Shown here: positions 44,482 through 52,286 of the stretch, piece by piece
Position numbering within the stretch: position 1 is the stretch's first letter
Layout: each line of letters opens with the position of its first letter
Source of the DNA: Paenibacillus sp. PL91
GTDB taxonomy: Bacteria; Bacillota; Bacilli; Paenibacillales; Paenibacillaceae
DNA length: 64,000 nt
NCBI RefSeq assembly: GCF_012935325.2
Contig: NZ_JABBYG020000017.1
Coordinates: 1-64,000, forward strand
Direction of reading: 5' to 3'
Position numbers and translations under genes: made by a program
Notes under the pieces: model-generated
What the model was told of the DNA's origin: nothing
Databases searched by the model: none
Seen by the model: only the letters and a program-made list of their open reading frames with translations

Positions 44482-45479
44482 AGGTTTTCAAAATGGTGAC
44501 GACGATCGATACGCATACGGGCGGCAATCCGACCCGTACGGTAACCAGTGGCGCGCCAACGTTATTCGGCAACACGATGACGGAAAAGATGGTGTACATG
44601 TCGGAGCATCACGACGATTTCCGGCGGGCATTAATGTTCGAGCCGCGAGGGCATGAGGTAATGTCGGGCTGCATCCTTACCGACCCGTGTGATCCAACGG
44701 CCGATATCGGTGTCGTGTTCATCGAAACCGGCGGTTACTTGCCGATGTGTGGACACGATACGATCGGAGTTTGCACCGCTTTGATCGAAGCCGGAATATA
44801 TCCGAAGGATAAAAAAGTGCTGCGGCTCGATACGCCGGCCGGTCTCGTGGAGGCGAACCTGGACATTGAGAATGGTAAAGTGAAGCAGGTTACGTTTACG
44901 AATATTCCTTCGTTTTTGTACCGGAAGGACGTGACGGTTCAAATTGACGGTTTAGGCGAGTTAATGCTCGACATTGCCTATGGCGGTAATTTTTACGGCT
45001 TAATCGACGCTCGTCCGCTGAATTTGCCGTTGATGCCGAACCGTGCTTCGGACATTATCCGTCTTGCTATCAAAATTCGTGACGCCGTTAATACCCAAGT
45101 CGAAGTCGTGCATCCGGAAATTCCGGCGATCCGCGGCTTGACACATGTAGAGTTCTACAGCGATCCGGTATCTCAGCAGGCGCACTGCCGGAACGCAGTT
45201 GTCGTGCCTCCGGGCGGGATCGACCGTTCGCCTTGCGGCACCGGAACATCGGCCAAGGTTGCCGCCTTGTACACGAAGGGAGAGCTGGCGATGAACGAGG
45301 AGTTTGTGCACGAAAGCATCGTCGGTTCGATGTTCCATGCGAAGGTGTTGGAGGAAACCAAGGTAGGCGGCTTGTCAGCAGTCATTCCGCAAATATCCGG
45401 CTCCGCATGGATAACCGGATTCCATCAGTTCGTTTTTCATGAGAAAGACGCACTGAACAACGGATTTTTCCTGCTCTGA
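44478..45479 (+). CDS. 4-hydroxyproline 2-epimerase (proline racemase family)
   Basis: A 333-residue cofactor-independent epimerase. Both catalytic cysteines of the family are present: Cys91 in PMCGHDTIG and Cys253 in DRSPCGTGTSAK. Such Cys/Cys enzymes interconvert trans-4-hydroxy-L-proline and cis-4-hydroxy-D-proline, the first step of the epimerase-type pathway. Neighbouring oxidase, deaminase and semialdehyde dehydrogenase genes make this assignment far more likely than plain proline racemase. Start ATG at 44478 with AGGAGG upstream. Confidence 0.92.
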   Translation: MKVFKMVTTIDTHTGGNPTRTVTSGAPTLFGNTMTEKMVYMSEHHDDFRRALMFEPRGHEVMSGCILTDPCDPTADIGVVFIETGGYLPMCGHDTIGVCTALIEAGIYPKDKKVLRLDTPAGLVEANLDIENGKVKQVTFTNIPSFLYRKDVTVQIDGLGELMLDIAYGGNFYGLIDARPLNLPLMPNRASDIIRLAIKIRDAVNTQVEVVHPEIPAIRGLTHVEFYSDPVSQQAHCRNAVVVPPGGIDRSPCGTGTSAKVAALYTKGELAMNEEFVHESIVGSMFHAKVLEETKVGGLSAVIPQISGSAWITGFHQFVFHEKDALNNGFFLL

Positions 45480-45516
45480 CGCTGACAATGTTAGCTTAAC
45501 CCTGGGAGGTGAAAAT

Positions 45517-46530
45517 ATGGAAATCAACAAATGGTTTGCGGCAATCGATACGCATTCCGGCGGCGAGCCGCTCCGAGTCATAACCGGTGGTTTGCCGCAA
45601 ATGGAAGGAGCTACGCAGCAAGCTAGAGCGGATTATTTCATCCGGAACTTCGATTCGGTTCGCCGGGTTCTAATGGCAGAGCCTCGCGGGCACCACGGCA
45701 TGACCGGTGCGATTGTTACAACGCCCGCGAGTGAAGACGCCCATTTCGGCTTGTTGTTCATGAACAATGAAGGGCTTGCCCCTGTAAGTGGACATGGCGT
45801 CATCGCCGCCGTCACCGCATGGATCGAAACCGGGCAGCTGCTGCCTGACGAAGCTGATCAAGGTATTCGCATCGACTGTCCGGCAGGACGCATTACGGCT
45901 TACACCGATTGCGAAGGGTCGGAAGTGAAGTCGGTTTCGTTCGACAACGTACCGAGCTTCGTCTACGAGCTGGATGTCCCGATTTCGCTGCAAGGCCTTG
46001 AGTTTACGGTGGATGTCGCTTTCAGCGGCGCGTTTTATGCCATCGTCGACGCAAAGGCGCTGGGTGGCATCAAGCTTACGGAAAGCGCGCTGCCGGATTT
46101 GCAGGCATGGGGCGGTGAGATTCGTCGGGCTGTCGAATCGCAGCTCACCGTCGTTCACCCGAAGCTAGCCGATATAACGGGTATTCACGGTGTCGTTATT
46201 TGCGATGCGGACGACGTGCATCAGCATGGTTCCGACTATCGCAATGTGACGGTATTCGCCGGCGAACAGTTTGACCGGTCGCCTGGCGGAGCGGGCGCAT
46301 GTGCGCATATGGCTGTGCTGATGCGACGCGGTGAGCTTCGGCTCGGCAAAGAAGTTGTGTACGAAGGGATTGCCGGTTCGCAAGCGATTGGTAGAACGAT
46401 GGAAGAATTGACGTTTGGCAGCTATAAAGCGATCCTTCCCCGGTTGACTGGAAATGCCTATATTCTGGGGCTGATGAATTTTGTGGTCGACCCGAGCGAT
46501 CCGCTGTCCGATGGTTTTGTTTTGCGCTAG
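45517..46530 (+). CDS. Proline racemase-family protein with altered catalytic pair
   Basis: A 337-residue paralogue of the preceding epimerase. The first catalytic Cys is Ser91 (PVSGHGVIAA). The second position is Gly257 (DRSPGGAGACAH), with a Cys five residues later. Ser/Cys and Cys/Thr variants of this family include trans-3-hydroxy-L-proline dehydratase, but Ser/Gly is not one of the well-known pairs. It may act on another hydroxyproline isomer (3-Hyp occurs in plant and animal proteins), or be a dehydratase or a non-catalytic partner. Confidence 0.8.
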   Translation: MEINKWFAAIDTHSGGEPLRVITGGLPQMEGATQQARADYFIRNFDSVRRVLMAEPRGHHGMTGAIVTTPASEDAHFGLLFMNNEGLAPVSGHGVIAAVTAWIETGQLLPDEADQGIRIDCPAGRITAYTDCEGSEVKSVSFDNVPSFVYELDVPISLQGLEFTVDVAFSGAFYAIVDAKALGGIKLTESALPDLQAWGGEIRRAVESQLTVVHPKLADITGIHGVVICDADDVHQHGSDYRNVTVFAGEQFDRSPGGAGACAHMAVLMRRGELRLGKEVVYEGIAGSQAIGRTMEELTFGSYKAILPRLTGNAYILGLMNFVVDPSDPLSDGFVLR

Positions 46531-46584
46531 TATTCATGACTTACATTCATTATTCACATTAACTTTTGAGAGGGGAAATTTTCA

Positions 46585-47460
46585 ATGGCACGTTTTGAAG
46601 GCGTTTATGTGGCAATCGTTACACCTTTTACATCATCTTATGAGGTAGATTACAAACGTTTGACGGAGCTTTGCGATTGGCTGATCAATCAAGGCGTTAA
46701 CGGTCTCGTACCGACTGGCTCTCTTGGAGAATATGCGACCATGTCGAACGAAGAGCGCGCGAAAGTGGTTGAAACGGTTATCGCAGCTTCTGCAGGTCGT
46801 GTGCCGGTTGTTGTCGGTTCCGCATCACCTTCGACGGAGCAAGCGGTCGCTTGGGTTCGCCACGCGAAAGAATCGGGCGCTGCAGGCGTTATGGCGCTTC
46901 CGCCGATCAACTACAAGCCGCTTGAGCATGAAGTCATCGCGCATTATGAAGCGCTGAACACGGTCGGACTGCCGATAATCGCTTACAACAATCCGCACGA
47001 CTACAAAGTCGATTTGACGCCGGACTTGCTTGCCAAGCTGTCGAAGCTCAAAAACGTCGTTGCCGTGAAAGAATTTTCTGGCGATATCCGCCGCGTACAC
47101 GAAATTTTAGCCAATACGGATCTTGAAGTGATGATCGGCGTTGATGATTTGGCGATGGAAGGACCGCTGTTCGGCGCAACGGGCTGGATCTCCGGCGTAC
47201 CGAACGCATTGCCTAAGGAAGGTGTCGAGTTGTTCAACCTGGCGAGACAAGGCAAGGTGAAGGAAGCCTCCGAGTTGTACCGTCACCTGCTGCCGTTGTT
47301 CCACTACGATGCAAGCGCGCAGCTTGTACAATCGATCAAATATATGATGGAGCTTGCCGATTTCCCGGTTGGTCCTACGCGTCCGCCAAGATTGCCGTTG
47401 CCTGAAGCCGAGTACCAAGCGATCAAAAAAGCTTTCGAGTATGCTGTCGATCGCAAATAA
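46585..47460 (+). CDS. DapA-family lyase, probable 4-hydroxy-pyrroline-2-carboxylate deaminase
   Basis: A 291-residue TIM-barrel enzyme of the dihydrodipicolinate synthase superfamily. The Schiff-base Lys162 is in VVAVKEFSGD, the Tyr is in IIAYNNPHDYKVD, and the substrate-binding GSLGEY is near residue 43. In hydroxyproline pathways a DapA-family member converts pyrroline-4-hydroxy-2-carboxylate to 2-oxoglutarate semialdehyde plus ammonia. Its place between epimerases and the aldehyde dehydrogenase fixes this role better than sequence alone. Confidence 0.88.
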   Translation: MARFEGVYVAIVTPFTSSYEVDYKRLTELCDWLINQGVNGLVPTGSLGEYATMSNEERAKVVETVIAASAGRVPVVVGSASPSTEQAVAWVRHAKESGAAGVMALPPINYKPLEHEVIAHYEALNTVGLPIIAYNNPHDYKVDLTPDLLAKLSKLKNVVAVKEFSGDIRRVHEILANTDLEVMIGVDDLAMEGPLFGATGWISGVPNALPKEGVELFNLARQGKVKEASELYRHLLPLFHYDASAQLVQSIKYMMELADFPVGPTRPPRLPLPEAEYQAIKKAFEYAVDRK

Positions 47461-47503
47461 GTCAAAATGAACGATATCGGCAACATACGGGGAGGTACGT
47501 GAT

Positions 47504-48943
47504 ATGGTGAACAGTCAAAACTGGATCGGAGGAGAATGGATTACTCCGAATGCAGGTGAAATTGTAATCAAAAACCCTTCGAACGTGCAGGAGGACGTCG
47601 GCGTGCTGCATTTGTCCGACGCATCCCACGTCATCCAGGCGGATCAGGCGGCGCGCATTGCGTTCGCCTCCTGGTCCCGCTTGACCGGAGCGGCAAGAGC
47701 GGAATATTTGTATAAAATGGCTGCGGCTTTGGAAGCACGTCTCGTTGAGGTTGCTACGTTGGCGAGCATGGAAATGGGCAAACCGATTACGGAAATGCGC
47801 GGCGAAGTGATGCGCGGCGTGAACTTGCTCCGTTATTACGCAGCCGAAGGCGTCCGTGCTAACGGCAGCGTCATCCCATCCAACGAAGCAAACGTCCTGC
47901 AATACACGAAAAGAGTGCCACTAGGCGTTGTCGGGATCATCACGCCGTGGAATTTCCCGGTGGCCATCCCGATCTGGAAAATCGCGCCGGCGCTCATTTG
48001 CGGCAACACCGTCATTTGGAAGCCTGCGGAGTTCGCTTCACTGACGGCGAGCAGGCTGGTTGAAATTTTCGCTTCCGCTGATTTGCCTGCCGGCGTACTG
48101 AACCTTGTCATCGGCAAAGGCAGCCAAATCGGCGACGTCCTGCTGGAGCAAATTCTGTTAAACGCCGTCAGCTTTACCGGCTCTACGTCAACCGGAACGC
48201 GCATTGCGGAAATTTGCGCACGCCGCAACATCAAATACCAAACCGAGATGGGCGGCAAAAATGCGGCTATCGTGCTGAACGACGCTAATCTTGATAAAAC
48301 AATACCGTTGATCATCAGCGGCGCGTTCCGTTCCGCCGGTCAGAAATGTACGGCAACAAGCAGGATTATTGTTGAAAACGGCATTTACGAGCCATTCGTC
48401 GATGCGCTGAAAAAAGCCGTTTCGGCGATCAAGCTTGCACCGTCGCTTGACCCTGCTGCTTATCTAGGGCCGGTTGCGTCGGCAAGCCAGCATAAAACCG
48501 TTATGTCCTACGTGACGATGGCTCGTGAGCAAGCGGAGATTGTTGTCGAAGGGCCGTCTCCTGCGGAAGCGAATGAAGGGCACTACATCCGTCCGCTCGT
48601 CGCAGCGGGCGTAGACACGGATCATCCGCTCATCCAAGAAGAAATTTTCGGACCGGTCGCCGCATTGCTGAAGGCAAGCGATTTTGAAGAAACGATCGCC
48701 TTGTGCAATCGGACTATATTCGGCTTAAGTGCCTCTCTGTTTACGCAAAATCTCGTTCATGCGCATCGTTTTCTCGATGAGGCGCAAGCGGGCATGGTTC
48801 GCGTCAATCAGGAAACGGCCGGCGTCGAATATCAGGCACCGTTCGGCGGAATGAAGCTGTCCAGCTCGCATACGCGCGAGCAAGGACAAGCGGCATTGGA
48901 CTTTTATACCGAAATTAAAACTTGCGCAGTTAGCTACGCTTAA
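47504..48943 (+). CDS. Aldehyde dehydrogenase, probable 2-oxoglutarate-semialdehyde (2,5-dioxovalerate) dehydrogenase
   Basis: A 479-residue NAD(P)-dependent enzyme. Catalytic Cys282 is in GQKCTATSR and Glu248 in TEMGGKNAAI; the cofactor region has ITPWNFPVAIPIWK and the FTGSTSTG turn. It would convert 2-oxoglutarate semialdehyde to 2-oxoglutarate, the last step of hydroxyproline breakdown and also of the non-phosphorylated arabinose pathway. GGGGAGG lies ahead of the ATG. Confidence 0.92.
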   Translation: MVNSQNWIGGEWITPNAGEIVIKNPSNVQEDVGVLHLSDASHVIQADQAARIAFASWSRLTGAARAEYLYKMAAALEARLVEVATLASMEMGKPITEMRGEVMRGVNLLRYYAAEGVRANGSVIPSNEANVLQYTKRVPLGVVGIITPWNFPVAIPIWKIAPALICGNTVIWKPAEFASLTASRLVEIFASADLPAGVLNLVIGKGSQIGDVLLEQILLNAVSFTGSTSTGTRIAEICARRNIKYQTEMGGKNAAIVLNDANLDKTIPLIISGAFRSAGQKCTATSRIIVENGIYEPFVDALKKAVSAIKLAPSLDPAAYLGPVASASQHKTVMSYVTMAREQAEIVVEGPSPAEANEGHYIRPLVAAGVDTDHPLIQEEIFGPVAALLKASDFEETIALCNRTIFGLSASLFTQNLVHAHRFLDEAQAGMVRVNQETAGVEYQAPFGGMKLSSSHTREQGQAALDFYTEIKTCAVSYA

Positions 48944-48956
48944 GAAGGGCGAGCCT

Positions 48957-49229
48957 ATGAAACCGTCATCCTTGATCATTTGCCGTTGCGAAGAAGTGAC
49001 GATTGAACAATTGGAACAGGCCTATCAGACGGGAAGCTGCACTTCGCGTCAATTAAAAATGAAAACGCGGGCGTCGATGGGGGCTTGCCAAGGCCGAGTA
49101 TGCAGGCAGCTGTTGGAGGCATGGGTTCACGACAAAAAAACAGATTCGCCGCGCGACGCGGAATTGTTATCGTACCGTCCTCCAATCCGGCCGGTTACCT
49201 TTGGCCAGTTAGCAAAGGATGAATCGTAA
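48957..49229 (+). CDS. Small [2Fe-2S] BFD-like protein, dehydrogenase subunit
   Basis: A 90-residue protein. The four Cys ligands follow the BFD pattern: ICRCEEVT for the first two and ASMGACQGRVCRQL for the second pair. Such domains occur as a separate subunit or a fusion in multi-subunit D-hydroxyproline, octopine and nopaline dehydrogenases. It lies 14 bases after the aldehyde dehydrogenase and abuts the next FeS gene. Confidence 0.88.
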   Translation: MKPSSLIICRCEEVTIEQLEQAYQTGSCTSRQLKMKTRASMGACQGRVCRQLLEAWVHDKKTDSPRDAELLSYRPPIRPVTFGQLAKDES

Positions 49230-49559
49230 ATGGAACGGATACAAGACCATCCCATATTGGGCAGAAAAACGATGAGGGAGCCCATTTCCTTCATATTCAA
49301 CGGGAAGCCGATGGCCGGCTATCGCGGAGAGCCGATTGCTGCGGCTTTGTTAGCGGCAGGCGTTTGGACATTGCGGAAGCACGAGGAATCGGGCAACTCG
49401 CGCGGGTTGTACTGCGCCATCGGACATTGTATGGAGTGCCGTCTAAGCGTGCAAGGAAAGGGCATCGTTCGCTCCTGCCTCACGCCGCTTGAAGACGGTA
49501 TGAAAGTATTCGAGGGACAGCAACTACCAAACGAAATTACCGGGAGGCTACTTCCATGA
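49230..49559 (+). CDS. Ferredoxin-like [2Fe-2S] subunit (HcnA/SoxD type)
   Basis: A 109-residue protein. ISFIFNGKPMAGYRGEPIAA opens the plant-ferredoxin-like fold, and Cys ligands lie in GLYCAIGHCMECRLSV and VRSCLTP. This is the small electron-transfer subunit of the HcnA type in multi-subunit amino-acid dehydrogenases. It begins at the base after the previous stop and overlaps the next gene by ATGA. Confidence 0.85.
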   Translation: MERIQDHPILGRKTMREPISFIFNGKPMAGYRGEPIAAALLAAGVWTLRKHEESGNSRGLYCAIGHCMECRLSVQGKGIVRSCLTPLEDGMKVFEGQQLPNEITGRLLP

Positions 49560-50788
49560 AGTCAAAACGGCAGCAATCGGATTTGATTATTGTGGGTGCC
49601 GGCCCGGCAGGCTTGTCGGCGGCAACCGCTGCCGCCGAAAATGGCTTGAGCGTGACCGTCATCGATGAATTTCCGGAGCCAGGCGGCCGTATGCTAGGAC
49701 AATTCCACGAGGAGCGTGGGCATTGGTGGGTCGGCAAGCGGATCGCCGATGAACTGATTGAGAAAAACCGGGCGCAAGGCGTATTGATCCGCTGCGGCGT
49801 ATCGGTTTACGGCATGCTGAAGGTCGATGACATGTGGGAGGTGTCCACCTCGCATGGCACGATGTTGGCGCCGCGTGTGCTGCTTGCAACCGGCGCGGCG
49901 GAAATCCCAATGCCTGCAAACGGCTGGACCCTGCCCGGAGTCATGTCGATCGGAGCTGCACAGGTGATGACGAACGTCCATTATGTCAAACCGGGCAAAC
50001 GCGGGATCATTGTCGGTGTGAATGTACTGGCGATGGCGATCGCCCGCGAGCTGTCGGTCAGCGGCGTGTCGCTCGCCAGCATTGTGCTGCCGCCGGGCGG
50101 ACCGTTCGCCGGCAAAGCGGCTCTTCCAAAAGAGAATTTGCAGCTGCTGATGAGCTTGTCGCATCTCGCTCCATCGCCAATCCTTCGCTTCGGTGGCAAA
50201 ATCGCCAATGCGCTCGGTTTGGCGGGCATTGTGTCCAGCTTGTTTCCGCGCAGCGGCATTAAATTGTGGGACATTCCGCTGAAGCTGCGTACGAAGGTAG
50301 TTTCAATAAACGGCACCGACCGCGTCGAGTCGGTAACGCTCGCCGACGTTAACGGGCAAGGCGAGATCATTGCCGGCAGCGAACGGGAAGAAGCCGTCGA
50401 CTTCGTTGCCTTGGCGGGAGGATTGTATCCTTTGGCGGAGTTGGCATCGATTGCCGGCTGTCCATTCATTTATACGCCGGAGCTCGGCGGTCATTTGCCG
50501 CTGCATAGTGAGCAGATGAAAACGCCGGTCGAAGGACTTTATGTGGCCGGCAACATTACCGGCGTGGAAAGCGCGCTCGTTGCGATGGCGCAAGGCCAGC
50601 TGGCAGCAACGTCGATTTGCAGCGATGCGGGTATTTTCGACCATAATGGCGAGAGCAAAGTGGCCGCTGCGATCGAGGAAGTGCACCGCGTTCGTGCCTC
50701 GGCTTTGATTCAGTTCCACCCGGGCATTCCGGAAGCGCGGCGAAAAATATACCGGATGTGGCAAGAAACCTTTGGAGCTGGAGTGTGA
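49556..50788 (+). CDS. FAD/NAD-binding subunit of D-hydroxyproline dehydrogenase (HcnB/OoxA type)
   Basis: A 410-residue pyridine-nucleotide-disulphide-oxidoreductase-fold protein. The FAD motif is LIIVGAGPAGLSAATAAAEN near the start, and a second dinucleotide site (GIIVGVNVLAMAIARELSVS) is mid-protein. The C-terminal part has GLYVAGNITGVESALVAMAQ. This is the alpha subunit that receives electrons from the beta FAD subunit through the FeS proteins. It follows both FeS genes with ATGA coupling. Confidence 0.88.
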   Translation: MKSKRQQSDLIIVGAGPAGLSAATAAAENGLSVTVIDEFPEPGGRMLGQFHEERGHWWVGKRIADELIEKNRAQGVLIRCGVSVYGMLKVDDMWEVSTSHGTMLAPRVLLATGAAEIPMPANGWTLPGVMSIGAAQVMTNVHYVKPGKRGIIVGVNVLAMAIARELSVSGVSLASIVLPPGGPFAGKAALPKENLQLLMSLSHLAPSPILRFGGKIANALGLAGIVSSLFPRSGIKLWDIPLKLRTKVVSINGTDRVESVTLADVNGQGEIIAGSEREEAVDFVALAGGLYPLAELASIAGCPFIYTPELGGHLPLHSEQMKTPVEGLYVAGNITGVESALVAMAQGQLAATSICSDAGIFDHNGESKVAAAIEEVHRVRASALIQFHPGIPEARRKIYRMWQETFGAGV

Positions 50789-50795
50789 TGAAGAA

Positions 50796-52286
50796 ATGGC
50801 AGTTCAAGCAGGCAGCAACACTAACATCATTATGCGCCTGGAAACGGATAAGCAAAAAATCACGTTCGGGCAAATCGTTACGGCGATTGGCGACTCTGGC
50901 GGCGATATCGTCGCCGTAGATGTAAGCCGCGCCGGCAAACTAAAGACAATTTACGATATTACGGTGACAATTGATCCGGCATTTTCCGCGCGTATTGTTG
51001 CACGTCTCGATGATCTGGAAGGCATCAAAGTTATCAACGTTTCGGATCAAACAATGCTGCTGCACCTTGGCGGAAAAATCGAAGTAACCCCCAAATTGCG
51101 GATCAAAAACCGCGATGACCTATCGCGCGTTTATACGCCGGGCGTCGCAAGGGTCAGCATGGCGATTCATGACGACCCATCTCGCGCGTATTCGTTGACG
51201 ATCAAAAGAAATACGGTTGCCGTTGTCTCCGACGGCACTGCTGTTCTTGGACTAGGTAATATTGGGCCGCTTGCGGCAATGCCGGTCATGGAAGGCAAAG
51301 CAATGCTGTTCAAACAGCTGGCCGATGTCGATGCGTTTCCGATATGCCTCGACACGCAGGATACAGAAGAAATTATTGAAACAATCAAACGGATCGCACC
51401 CGCTTTCGGCGGTATCAATCTGGAGGATATATCCTCGCCGCGCTGCTTTGAAATCGAACGCAGGTTGATTGAGGAACTCGATATTCCAGTGTTTCATGAC
51501 GATCAACACGGAACGGCCGTTGTTCTGCTGGCTGGTTTATACAATGCGGTTAAGCTTGTAGGCAAGCGGCTCGAACATTGCAAGGTGGTGTTGTGCGGCG
51601 TCGGGGCAGCGGGAAATGCCTGCACGAAAATTTTGCTATCCGCGGGCGTAACCGACATAATTGGCGTCGACCGCTGCGGCGCGTTGGTGCGGGGGCAATC
51701 GTACGATAACGAAGCGTGGACATGGTATGCAGAACATACGAATCCGAATATGGAGACGGGAACGTTATCCGATGTCATTCATGGCGCGGACATTTTTATC
51801 GGCGTATCCGGTCCGGGCCTATTGAAAGTAGACGATGTAAAGAATATGGCTCCTGATCCGATCGTATTTGCAATGGCCAACCCGAATCCGGAAATTCTTC
51901 CGGAAGAAGTGGAAGGCATCGTGCGTGTTATGGCGACCGGCCGATCGGATTATCCGAACCAGATTAACAACGTTTTATGCTTTCCCGGCTTGTTCCGGGG
52001 CGTGTTCGATTGCCGAGCGTCGCGCGTGACCGAGTCGATGAAGCTGGCGGCGGCGAAAGCGATCGCTTCGGTCGTCAACGATCATGAGCTGAATGAGAAC
52101 TTTATTATCCCAAGCATATTTAATCAGCACGTCGTCGAAAAGGTGCGGGAAGCCGTGATCGAAGCAGCTTACGAGTCAAAGGTAGCGCGACGTCGGGATA
52201 TCCGCAACGTGGAACTTTTACAAGGGAAAGGATTTGAACAAAATGGAAAAGCTGAAGAACTTATCGTACAAGGCAGTACAAATTGA
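50796..52286 (+). CDS. NAD(P)-dependent malic enzyme with N-terminal ACT domain
   Basis: A 496-residue enzyme turning malate into pyruvate and CO2. An ACT-like regulatory domain occupies residues about 1-80, followed by the malic domain (LSRVYTPGVARV, TVAVVSDGTAVLGLGNIG, FHDDQHGTA) and NAD-binding GVGAAGNACTKILLSAG. The ATG at 50796 lies eight bases after the previous stop. In the pathway it lets carbon entering as 2-oxoglutarate leave the TCA cycle as pyruvate. Its 3' end overlaps the second GH127 gene. Confidence 0.9.
   Translation: MAVQAGSNTNIIMRLETDKQKITFGQIVTAIGDSGGDIVAVDVSRAGKLKTIYDITVTIDPAFSARIVARLDDLEGIKVINVSDQTMLLHLGGKIEVTPKLRIKNRDDLSRVYTPGVARVSMAIHDDPSRAYSLTIKRNTVAVVSDGTAVLGLGNIGPLAAMPVMEGKAMLFKQLADVDAFPICLDTQDTEEIIETIKRIAPAFGGINLEDISSPRCFEIERRLIEELDIPVFHDDQHGTAVVLLAGLYNAVKLVGKRLEHCKVVLCGVGAAGNACTKILLSAGVTDIIGVDRCGALVRGQSYDNEAWTWYAEHTNPNMETGTLSDVIHGADIFIGVSGPGLLKVDDVKNMAPDPIVFAMANPNPEILPEEVEGIVRVMATGRSDYPNQINNVLCFPGLFRGVFDCRASRVTESMKLAAAKAIASVVNDHELNENFIIPSIFNQHVVEKVREAVIEAAYESKVARRRDIRNVELLQGKGFEQNGKAEELIVQGSTN

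Noticed and set aside
45233..45442. Frames opposite or offset to the racemase and GH127 genes, some over 100 codons
   Set aside because: They follow from the codon bias of the real genes, have no ribosome sites and no domains.
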